A DNA stretch of 10,878 nucleotides from Fidelibacterota bacterium (lineage in GTDB: Bacteria > Fidelibacterota > UBA2242), in assembly GCA_003527965.1 (NCBI GenBank), contig DPVY01000102.1:1-10878 (forward strand), given 5' to 3'. Positions 1 to 6,728 of this stretch are shown piece after piece. Within the stretch, counting starts at the first letter, position 1, and the number at the start of each line of letters is the position of its first letter. A program made the position numbers and the translations under genes. The notes beneath the pieces are model-generated. The model worked only from the letters and a program-made list of their open reading frames with translations, had not been told where the DNA came from and made no database searches.

Positions 1-1
1 A

Positions 2-529
2 CAACTTAAAGTAGTGTGGGCGGGAAGAATTGTACCTGTTAAAAATCTTCGTTTGCTCCTAAACGCCATCGGGTTACTAAAAGAATTTAATCTATCCATT
101 TCCTATGAAATTATAGGCGATGGCGAGTTAATGGAAGAGGCGCAAAATATCCTTCATTTAAAGAACCTGACCAATGTTAAATTTTTCGGATATCGAACCG
201 ACCTGCCGGAGATATTCGCCGATTGTGATATATTTGTATTAACATCTCTTAACGAAGGCTTTGGTCGCGTGCTGGTTGAAGCAATGGCCAGCGGACTGGC
301 GATTATTGCCACCAAAGTCGGCGGCGTTCCCGAAATAATCACAGATGGTATAAATGGTCTTTTAATTCCATCAGATAAGCCGGATGAACCTAGTCAAGCC
401 ATCGTAACTCTTTACCAAAATCCTGAACTGCGCCGGCAAATGGGTTTGGCAAACATAAAAAAAGCGGAATTTTATTCTCTTAATAATTATATTAGCAGAG
501 TAATTAACATTTACCAAAATTTCAATTAA
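2..529 (+). CDS. Glycosyltransferase family 4 (GT-B), C-terminal part
   Basis: This is the C-terminal nucleotide-sugar-binding half of a retaining GT-B glycosyltransferase, which would move a sugar from a nucleotide donor onto a growing glycan at the cytoplasmic membrane face. The frame is open from base 2 (reading QLKVVWAGRIVPVKN), so the GTG at 14 is an internal codon and the true start lies outside the window. Visible family marks are the GRIVPVKN strand-loop, the IIGDGEL segment, the NVKFFGYRTDLPEIFADCDIF stretch (shortened: FFGYRTDLPEI), and the EX7E motif EGFGRVLVE followed by AMASG and KVGGVPEII. The C-terminus looks complete. The stop lies 1 bp before the next ATG, so it is probably in an operon with the PHP gene. 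The acceptor and the sugar cannot be told from the sequence. The family call is secure. Confidence 0.93.
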   Translation, partial: QLKVVWAGRIVPVKNLRLLLNAIGLLKEFNLSISYEIIGDGELMEEAQNILHLKNLTNVKFFGYRTDLPEIFADCDIFVLTSLNEGFGRVLVEAMASGLAIIATKVGGVPEIITDGINGLLIPSDKPDEPSQAIVTLYQNPELRRQMGLANIKKAEFYSLNNYISRVINIYQNFN

Positions 530-530
530 A

Positions 531-2084
531 ATGAAAAGAGCAATGAAATACCGGGCAATTACATTTTTAATTTCGTCTCTTTTCTTTTTTAATTCCTATT
601 CACAAGCAGATCAAAAATACATTCGCTTGAAAACCGGGATTCATTTTGACTCCAAAGTCAGCGGCGGATCTTATACAATGGCTGAACTTGCGGGTATTGC
701 AAGTTCCTATGGTCTTGACGCCATCATTGTCACTGATCATGACAACATGAAAGTTACTTATGGGATTTCTCCCTTTCAAAATTTCCTGAAATTTTCAATT
801 GAAGAAAATTCAATATCAAAATATGGTATAGAGAACTATCTGCAGGAAATAGAACAGATAAGCAAAGTGTATCCTGACATTATTTTCATTCCCGGTGTTG
901 AGGCAGTGCCCTTTTACTATTGGGAAGGTTCACCCTTTAATATGAATTTATCTCTTCGAAACTGGCATACCCATATGCTGGTATTCGGACTTACGGGCGC
1001 TGAAGCCTATAATAATCTCCCCTCCATCGCGAATGGCGGGTTGGGTCATAAAAAACCTTCCGGCGATTTCATGAAATACATTTCGGAAAATTTCATCCAT
1101 TTTTCCATGATCTGTCTCTACCTGATATTATTCCTGTTGGCGGCTTTTTCGATTGTAAGAAAATCCTACCGCCGGCGAGACATAACCCACATTCAAAAAA
1201 AAGAATATATCTATAAATTTTCCTGGAAAGCGCTGTTTATAACCCTTATTTTCGGATATATCTTATATAGCGAGTTTCCGTTTCTCCCCGTAAAATATGA
1301 TCAGTATCACGGGAATCAGGGCGCCGGACCTTTTCAAGAGTTGATAGATTATGTCAGCGCAAAAAACGGCTTAACTTTCTGGGCCCATCCGGAAGTTGCT
1401 CATACCGAAATGCAACCGGTCAAATTTCCTTTTTTAGACCAGACAATCAAAATCGAGACCGAAGCTTATCCGCAAATGGTCACGGAAACAAAAAACTACA
1501 CCGGCTTTTGCATTTTCTGGGAAGGCATGCAAACAATCGGGTGTCCGGGAGGTTTATGGGATATAGCCCTCGACGAATATTGCAGTGGTTTTCGAGCAAA
1601 ACCGGTCTGGGCAATCGGTGAACTTGATTTCGAAGGATCAAATGATTTATCTCAGGTTACCGCAACAAATACATTTATTTTTGCCAAAGAAAAAAGTCAG
1701 GCAGGAGTTTTGGAAGCAATTCGCGCCGGTAGAATGTATGCCACGCGCGATTTTACCGGCAATCGGATTGTGTTAGATGATTTTTCAGCCTATGATATGA
1801 GAACCGAACGTAGCGCGTTTATAGGTGAAACTTTATTACTGTCTTCTCCGCCGGTCGCAATTCACCTAAAGATCCGTTCAATTGAAAATAATAGTCGCCC
1901 AACCACAGTATATTTGTACAAAAACAGAGATTTAGTAAAGACCTTCAGGCTCCAAAATGTGATCGATGAATGGTTCGTTGATGAAGATCGTTTAGAAGGC
2001 TCTATGTGCTATTATCGAATATTAGTAGGCAGCCGCGATTACCAGACCTTGGCAACAAACCCAATCTTTGTCAGAAAATATTAA
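531..2084 (+). CDS. Membrane PHP-domain protein with a transmembrane hairpin inside the domain
   Basis: This 517-residue protein has a hydrophobic N-terminal signal or anchor (about 7-24) and then PHP (polymerase/histidinol phosphatase) metal-site motifs: H38 in GIHFDS, T68-D69-H70 in VTDHDN, E124 in PGVE, H146/H148 in NWHTH, H286 in FWAHPE and D366 in GELDFEG. Between the H148 and H286 motifs lie two predicted membrane helices (about 189-209 and 231-248). They are separated by a loop rich in Arg and Lys, which by the positive-inside rule should be cytoplasmic, so both soluble halves would face the periplasm. The C-terminal 120 residues (LHLKI-like beta segments) resemble a small beta domain that often follows such PHP domains. 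PHP proteins are usually phosphoesterases; the substrate here is unknown. Two usual histidines are changed (HxD in place of HxH, DFE in place of DxH), so activity is uncertain. An in-frame ATG at 543, just after an AAGAG, is an alternative start. The gene begins 1 bp after the glycosyltransferase stop. Confidence 0.82.
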   Translation: MKRAMKYRAITFLISSLFFFNSYSQADQKYIRLKTGIHFDSKVSGGSYTMAELAGIASSYGLDAIIVTDHDNMKVTYGISPFQNFLKFSIEENSISKYGIENYLQEIEQISKVYPDIIFIPGVEAVPFYYWEGSPFNMNLSLRNWHTHMLVFGLTGAEAYNNLPSIANGGLGHKKPSGDFMKYISENFIHFSMICLYLILFLLAAFSIVRKSYRRRDITHIQKKEYIYKFSWKALFITLIFGYILYSEFPFLPVKYDQYHGNQGAGPFQELIDYVSAKNGLTFWAHPEVAHTEMQPVKFPFLDQTIKIETEAYPQMVTETKNYTGFCIFWEGMQTIGCPGGLWDIALDEYCSGFRAKPVWAIGELDFEGSNDLSQVTATNTFIFAKEKSQAGVLEAIRAGRMYATRDFTGNRIVLDDFSAYDMRTERSAFIGETLLLSSPPVAIHLKIRSIENNSRPTTVYLYKNRDLVKTFRLQNVIDEWFVDEDRLEGSMCYYRILVGSRDYQTLATNPIFVRKY

Positions 2085-2101
2085 GACTATAGATCAGTCT
2101 T
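2083..2101. terminator. Small hairpin between convergent gene ends (possible bidirectional terminator)
   Basis: The arms AAGACT (2083-2088) and AGTCTT (2096-2101) are perfect inverted repeats around a 7-base loop, exactly where the PHP gene and the minus-strand small gene end facing each other. The stem has only two G:C pairs and neither side has a strong run of T (the minus-strand side continues as AATATTTT). The position fits a shared terminator, but the hairpin is weak and may be chance. Confidence 0.2.
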
Positions 2102-2279
2102 CTACCTTATATGCTATTTTATATAATAAAAATGTTATGGCAACCAGGAAGCAAAACTGAGCAAATTGTAAATAAGCCTGGGCTTCAACAAAGAACGGCA
2201 ACATGGTAAAGCGTGAAACCACACCAAGAATCAACGAAATCACACCGAGAATAATGCAACCCTTAATAATCGTTCCCAT
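2094..2279 (-). CDS. Small two-helix membrane protein, unknown function
   Basis: This is a 61-residue hydrophobic protein. The ATG at 2279 was chosen because GGAGG lies just upstream on the minus strand (GGAGGGTTTATG). The longer frame back to 2330 would need a TTG start with no visible ribosome site. Reading from MGTIIKG, there are two predicted membrane segments (about residues 5-24 and 35-55) joined by a short loop (VSRFTMLPFFVEAQ), and a charged end KIAYKVED. I do not recognise a family. The gene runs against the surrounding plus-strand glycan genes, converging with the PHP gene (9 bp between stops) and diverging from the WbqC gene. It is therefore a separate transcription unit. The strong ribosome site and the well-formed helices argue that it is real. 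Confidence 0.6.
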   Translation of the reverse strand: MGTIIKGCIILGVISLILGVVSRFTMLPFFVEAQAYLQFAQFCFLVAITFLLYKIAYKVED

Positions 2280-2289
2280 AAACCCTCCA
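2271..2289 (-). promoter_or_regulatory. Strong ribosome binding site that sets the small membrane protein start
   Basis: On the minus strand GGAGGG (2283-2288) is followed after three bases by ATG (2279-2277). It is one of the best Shine-Dalgarno matches in the window and favours the 61-residue product over a TTG-started 78-residue one. The spacing is on the short side. Confidence 0.55.
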
Positions 2290-2356
2290 ATTGATAATAG
2301 TTCAATATGTTCGACATCAAAATAATTCAAACTGATTCAATAATCAAGGGAATAAT

Positions 2357-3055
2357 ATGATTTGTTCGATCCATCAGCCTCAGACCTTTCCCTGGATCGG
2401 CTATTTTGCTAAAATTATTCAATCTGATATATTTGTCATACTGGATAATGTTCAATTTAAAAAGAATGAGTGGCAAAATAGAAATCGGCTGAAAGCTCCC
2501 ACCGGATGGCAGTGGCTGACCGTTCCGGTGATCCACCGTTTTGGTCAACTCATTTGCGAAGTCAAAATTAATAATACTACTAATTGGCGGAATAGACACA
2601 TTCAAACGCTAAAAACATGTTATGGCAAAGCTCCTTTTTTCAAAATATATTTTCCTGAAATTGAGGAACTATATCAGAAACAATGGGAATACTTAGCCGA
2701 TTTTAACCTGGCTGGTATTAAATGGATATTAGATAAACTCGCTATCCAAACGCCTGTAAAAATTGCTTCCGATTTAAAAGAATTACAAAAGCATCCGGAA
2801 ATTTCACCCGCTGAACGGCTAATATTAATCACAAAGATCATGAAAGCGGATAGCTATTTATCGGGAGTTGGAGGAATTAACTATTTAAATATCGATCTTT
2901 TCCCGGACAATGGTTTAAAGCTGATTTTTCAAAAATTTGAGCATCCGGTATATCACCAATTTTACGGTAAATTCGTCAGCCATCTGTCCGTTCTTGATCT
3001 ATTATTAAACGAAGGGACCCATTCCCTAAACATCATCAAAAGAGGTATTCAATGA
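2357..3055 (+). CDS. WbqC-like family protein
   Basis: This 232-residue cytoplasmic protein belongs to the WbqC-like family, found in O-antigen and other surface-glycan gene clusters and often beside sugar aminotransferases. Its biochemical role is not settled; a part in modifying amino sugars or assembling an unusual glycan residue is commonly supposed. Family signatures are complete: H6-QP-QTFPWIGYFAKI at the N-terminus, D24 and LDNVQFKKNEWQNRN (29-43), YLSGVGGINYL (167-177) and SVLDLLLNEG (211-220) near the end. The length is normal for the family. AAGGGA lies five bases before the ATG, a good ribosome site, so this gene probably starts the transcript that runs through the next genes. Its stop overlaps the deacetylase start by 4 bp (ATGA at 3052-3055), which implies coupled translation. 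Confidence 0.9.
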   Translation: MICSIHQPQTFPWIGYFAKIIQSDIFVILDNVQFKKNEWQNRNRLKAPTGWQWLTVPVIHRFGQLICEVKINNTTNWRNRHIQTLKTCYGKAPFFKIYFPEIEELYQKQWEYLADFNLAGIKWILDKLAIQTPVKIASDLKELQKHPEISPAERLILITKIMKADSYLSGVGGINYLNIDLFPDNGLKLIFQKFEHPVYHQFYGKFVSHLSVLDLLLNEGTHSLNIIKRGIQ

Positions 3056-3690
3056 CATCCAAACACAAAAATATGAATATCCTGGCAATCGGCGCACACC
3101 CCGATGATATTGAGATCGGTTGTGGCGGCACCTTAGCAAAATATGCATCATACGGTCACAATATCTACCTTCTTATTGCCACAAACGGAACAGCCGGTGG
3201 TGAGGGTGATATTCGTCAAAAAGAGCAACTTCGGTCGGCAGATATTTTAAATGCCAAGGAGGTCTTCTGGGGCGGTTATACAGATACTGAATTAGAAGTA
3301 AACAAAGAAGCCATCATAAAAGTTGAGGCTGTGATTAAAAAAGTTAAACCTGACAGCATTTTTGTCAATTTCCCGGATGACACTCATCAGGACCACCGCC
3401 ATATCGCCGCCATTACCAATTCCGCCACCCGCTACATTCGGAACGTTCTGTTTTATGAAGCTCCTATGACCCAGAATTTTCAGCCCAACGTCTTTGTTGA
3501 TATCGGCGAGAAATTTCTTCGAACAAAAATTGAATTGTTAATGGCCCATGAATCTCAAATAGACAAAACAAATATTTCCGGAGTATCCATACTGGAAGTA
3601 GCAAAATCCACGGCCCGCTTTCGCGGAGTTCAGGCCCGGGTCGCCTATGCAGAAGCCTTTCAATCCTTAAGATTATTTATCAATATATGA
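3052..3690 (+). CDS. PIG-L/LmbE-family zinc deacetylase
   Basis: This 212-residue LmbE/PIG-L protein should be a zinc-dependent enzyme that removes an acetyl group from an N-acetylated sugar, as known members do (GlcNAc-phosphatidylinositol, GlcNAc-malate in bacillithiol synthesis). The zinc site is visible: AHPDD at 15-19 (H16, D18, D19) and HQDHRH at 112-117, with H115 as the expected third ligand; GCGGTLAKY and TNGTAGG follow the family pattern. A second methionine (MNILAIGAHPDD, at 3073) would give the more usual N-terminus but has no ribosome site. The ATG at 3052 has AGAGG six bases upstream and overlaps the WbqC stop, so it was kept. Its place between WbqC and an aminotransferase points to a surface-sugar substrate rather than bacillithiol, though a BshB1-like role cannot be excluded. 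Confidence 0.9.
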   Translation: MTSKHKNMNILAIGAHPDDIEIGCGGTLAKYASYGHNIYLLIATNGTAGGEGDIRQKEQLRSADILNAKEVFWGGYTDTELEVNKEAIIKVEAVIKKVKPDSIFVNFPDDTHQDHRHIAAITNSATRYIRNVLFYEAPMTQNFQPNVFVDIGEKFLRTKIELLMAHESQIDKTNISGVSILEVAKSTARFRGVQARVAYAEAFQSLRLFINI

Positions 3691-4736
3691 TTGTACCACA
3701 CTATCGCCCCAGTTTTGACCAAAATGAATTACGAGCTGTTCAAGCAGTGATCGATTCAAAATATATCGCCCAGGGAAATAGAGTACGCGAACTCGAAAAC
3801 CAAATTGCCCGGTACATTAATAAAAAATACTGTATTGCGGTTACTTCCGGAACAACGGCATTGATCCTGGCGTTAAAATCGCTAAATGTTGCCGACGGTG
3901 ATGAGGTCATCATTCCCAGCTATACCTGTACCGCCCTTTGGCATGCCATCAAAGCCGTCAACGGAATACCCGTCCTGACCGACATAGAACCGGTCTTTTA
4001 TAACATGGCTCCTGAAGATGTAAAGCGGAAAATCACGCTAAAAACAAAAGCCATTATATTCCCTCACATGTTCGGTCAGCCCGGCAGAATTCGGGAAGTG
4101 CTTACTTTTGGAATACCTGTAATTGAGGATATTGCTCAATCTATCGGAGCCTCAATCGACGGCAAACCGGTCGGATCATACGGGCAGCTGTCGATTGTTT
4201 CATTTTACGCCGGCAAAGTCATTGGCGCCGGTGAGGGAGGTGCAATTCTTACCGATGAAGAGTCCTGGGCTGCAAATATTCAGGATACCAGAGAATATGA
4301 CCAAAAAGATAACCTTATCCCGAGAATAAATGCCAAAATAAGCGATTTGACGGCGTCAGTTGCTCTGGAACAGTTTAAAAAACTCCCGGAATTTTTTAAT
4401 AAACGTAAATCAATTTTGAACATTTATAAAAAAAGACTGCAGCAATTCCTCGATTTACCGGTAATCAATTCAAAATTGCCCTTTGAATCAAATTTATTCC
4501 GCTGTATCGCCACACACCCCGATAAAAATGCTGCGGAAGTAATCAGAATTGGAAAGAAAACAGGGATAACAATCAGACGACCGGTATATTGTCCAATCCA
4601 TAAATATTTGAATATTGAGAAATTACCTGAGACGGAACAGGCTTGGAGCAGACAATTTTCCATTCCACTTTTCCCGGATATGACGAAAGAAGAAATTAGT
4701 TTTGTATTTTCATTTTTAGAGGATATATTTCATTAA
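3687..4736 (+). CDS. DegT/DnrJ/EryC1/StrS-family PLP aminotransferase
   Basis: This is a 349-residue PLP enzyme of the sugar aminotransferase family, which usually converts a nucleotide-linked keto-sugar into an amino sugar. Visible are the cofactor phosphate loop SGTTAL (54-59), the ring-stacking and nitrogen-binding stretch IEDIAQSIGA (146-155, D148 and Q151), and the Schiff-base lysine K177 in SFYAGKVIGAGEGGAI. The motif around the lysine (YAGK) differs slightly from the common SFxxxKxxxxGEGG spacing but keeps the GEGG. It is somewhat shorter than typical members (about 370-400) with both ends apparently intact. It overlaps the deacetylase stop by 4 bp (ATGA at 3687-3690). No nucleotide-sugar dehydratase or epimerase that would supply the keto-sugar is in the window, so the exact substrate is open. 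Confidence 0.9.
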   Translation: MIVPHYRPSFDQNELRAVQAVIDSKYIAQGNRVRELENQIARYINKKYCIAVTSGTTALILALKSLNVADGDEVIIPSYTCTALWHAIKAVNGIPVLTDIEPVFYNMAPEDVKRKITLKTKAIIFPHMFGQPGRIREVLTFGIPVIEDIAQSIGASIDGKPVGSYGQLSIVSFYAGKVIGAGEGGAILTDEESWAANIQDTREYDQKDNLIPRINAKISDLTASVALEQFKKLPEFFNKRKSILNIYKKRLQQFLDLPVINSKLPFESNLFRCIATHPDKNAAEVIRIGKKTGITIRRPVYCPIHKYLNIEKLPETEQAWSRQFSIPLFPDMTKEEISFVFSFLEDIFH

Positions 4737-4741
4737 AGAAT

Positions 4742-5887
4742 ATGACTGACCGCCAAAAAATAATGTTTAGATTTATGGTGTTGCCTTTCTTATTGGCACT
4801 TTTGATGCCATATACCTTCAAAAATTGGATGTTTGCCCACTCTTTTGAGCTGGTCTATTATTACCTCGTTTCTTTCCTGATGAGTTTTGGCTTAGTTCCG
4901 CTTTTTTTTAAACTGGGAATGATACTGGATATAACCGATCAGCCGGGAGGACGGCATCAGCACTCTATCACTACCCCCAGAACCGGTGGAATTGCAATAT
5001 TCATTACCTTCATAGCAACGCTTAATCTTGTCACAGATCCCCCCCCGGAATTTGTCGGGCTATTCTGGGCTTCATCAATTATTGCCGGCATCGGAATTAT
5101 TGATGACATTCGGGGTTTACCGGCTTTCATAAAATTAATCGGACAATTCATTGCCACAATTATCCTGGTTTCTCATGGAATTGTAATCTCTTTCATCCCT
5201 GATCAGGCGTTTCTAAATATTATCTCAATAATTTTGACATTCCTTTGGATTATTGGAATTACCAATGCAATTAATTTTTTGGATGGAATAGACGGGCTTG
5301 CGGCGGGGCTTGCAATTGTCATCTCGCTTTTCTGTGCCGTTATTTCCTATTCTATCGGGAGCCAATTTGTTTCTATCGTTAGTATTATCTTTATGGGAGC
5401 GCTTTGCGGGTTTTTCCCTTATAATTTTCGGTTTAGAAAAAGGGCACTGATATTTCTCGGGGATGGTGGTAGTACATTCATTGGATTTACACTAGCCGCA
5501 TTGGCAATCTATGGCGACTGGGGAATCCATAAAAGCGTCGATCTGGCGATTCCCCTGCTATTATTTGCGGTACCAATAACAGATATCCTATTGACTAATA
5601 TAATGAGAATCGTCACAACAAAAGTTCATTCCTTTAAAGAATTGCTGGAGTACACCGGTAACGACCATTTACATCATCGGCTGAAAAACCTTGGACTAAA
5701 ACCGAAAGCCGTCGTTTTCACGATTTGCCTGTTTACAACCGTTATGGGGCTACTATCATTGCTATTAAAGCACGGTGATTTCATTGAAAGCCTGTCGGCA
5801 TTAGCTATTGGCATTATAGTATCTTTTTTAGTAATCTTACTTATGATTGTCAAAGAACGACAAAACGGCGACATGGTAAAAAACTAA
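4742..5887 (+). CDS. WecA/TagO-type polyprenyl-phosphate sugar-1-phosphate transferase
   Basis: This 381-residue polytopic membrane enzyme of the PNPT family moves a sugar 1-phosphate (typically GlcNAc-1-P) from its UDP form to undecaprenyl phosphate, the first membrane step in many glycans. About ten to eleven membrane helices are visible. Family motifs occur in order: DQPGGRHQH (66-74), PRTGGIA (79-85), IIDDIRGL with D121-D122, NAINFLDGIDGLAAG (175-189, with D181 and D184), FLGDGGS (238-244, D241) and DHLHHR (308-313). The last is the WecA/TagO-like HxHHR form rather than MraY. The gene starts 5 bp after the aminotransferase stop, so it is in the same operon. The ribosome site is weak, which suggests reliance on coupling. 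Assigning it to WecA rather than another PNPT subgroup, and the sugar used, are inferences. Confidence 0.92.
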   Translation: MTDRQKIMFRFMVLPFLLALLMPYTFKNWMFAHSFELVYYYLVSFLMSFGLVPLFFKLGMILDITDQPGGRHQHSITTPRTGGIAIFITFIATLNLVTDPPPEFVGLFWASSIIAGIGIIDDIRGLPAFIKLIGQFIATIILVSHGIVISFIPDQAFLNIISIILTFLWIIGITNAINFLDGIDGLAAGLAIVISLFCAVISYSIGSQFVSIVSIIFMGALCGFFPYNFRFRKRALIFLGDGGSTFIGFTLAALAIYGDWGIHKSVDLAIPLLLFAVPITDILLTNIMRIVTTKVHSFKELLEYTGNDHLHHRLKNLGLKPKAVVFTICLFTTVMGLLSLLLKHGDFIESLSALAIGIIVSFLVILLMIVKERQNGDMVKN

Positions 5888-5924
5888 TCTTTTTATATAA
5901 AGTAAAAGGAACTATATTTAAAAT

Positions 5925-6722
5925 ATGTATACTGACTTTTGGCAATTAACATTGAAACCATTCGAAAACTCTCCCGATCCGAGATTTTTGTATCATTCGA
6001 CTGAGCATGACGAAGCGCTCATGCGCCTGCTATATGTCATCCAAAGTTCAAAAGGCGCGGCATTGCTTACGGGAGAATACGGCTGCGGTAAAACTCTTCT
6101 AATGCATACAATTATAAATGAATTATCTTCAGAACAGTTTAATATCGCCTATCTTACGAATCCACGCTGGAGCGCCAGCGAACTGATTCAGGAAATTCTC
6201 TATCAGTTGGAAATCAGCAGCAATGGAACCACGCGGATTCAAATGCTTCACACTCTAAATGATTTTCTTTTTGAAAGCGTTCGAAACGGCAAACATACGA
6301 TTATTATTGTGGACGAAGCCCAGATCATTAGCGACTATGAGACCTTTGAAGAACTCAGAATGTTGTTGAATTTTCAGATGAATGATAGATTCCTGCTTAC
6401 CTTATTCATCGTTGGTCAACCGGAATTAAACGATATGGTAAAAAAAATACCACAATTAGATCAGCGCTTAGCACTGAGATACCACTTAAGAAGATTTTCT
6501 TATGAAGAAACGAAAGCCTATATTCAGTATCGACTGAGTGTTGCCGGCAGGAACACACCGATATATACTGAAGAATCTTATAAGGAAATATTTAATTACT
6601 CTCAGGGAACTCCCAGAACAATCAATAACATTTGTGATCTTAGTTTAGTAATCGGTTTTGGGAAACATCTTGAACAAATTGATGCTGACACAATAATTGA
6701 AATAATAAAATCTGAGAAGTGA
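5925..6722 (+). CDS. ExeA/GspA-like AAA+ ATPase
   Basis: This 265-residue ATPase has the N-terminus typical of the ExeA/GspA group (MYTDFW.L...PFENSPDPRFLY, about 1-23). Walker A is GEYGCGKT (50-57, K56), Walker B is IIIVDEAQ (126-133, D130-E131), the sensor-1 region is FIVGQPEL (161-168), and the arginine-finger region is QLDQRLALRYHLRRF. ExeA/GspA helps assemble the type II secretion channel with GspB, and related ATPases occur in XrtA/PEP-CTERM exopolysaccharide loci. This copy is an AAA domain only, with no peptidoglycan-binding extension. The gene lies 37 bp after the PNPT gene. An AAAAGGA lies about 14 bases before the ATG, further than usual, but the family N-terminus supports this start. 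It is followed 6 bp later by an HD-GYP gene and not by gspB. The cellular role is inferred. Confidence 0.88.
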   Translation: MYTDFWQLTLKPFENSPDPRFLYHSTEHDEALMRLLYVIQSSKGAALLTGEYGCGKTLLMHTIINELSSEQFNIAYLTNPRWSASELIQEILYQLEISSNGTTRIQMLHTLNDFLFESVRNGKHTIIIVDEAQIISDYETFEELRMLLNFQMNDRFLLTLFIVGQPELNDMVKKIPQLDQRLALRYHLRRFSYEETKAYIQYRLSVAGRNTPIYTEESYKEIFNYSQGTPRTINNICDLSLVIGFGKHLEQIDADTIIEIIKSEK

Positions 6723-6728
6723 TCCGCT

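Noticed and set aside
2327..2605. Minus-strand 92-codon open frame opposite the start of the WbqC gene.
   Set aside because: It lies wholly over a well-supported WbqC coding region, has no ribosome site and shows no recognisable motif.
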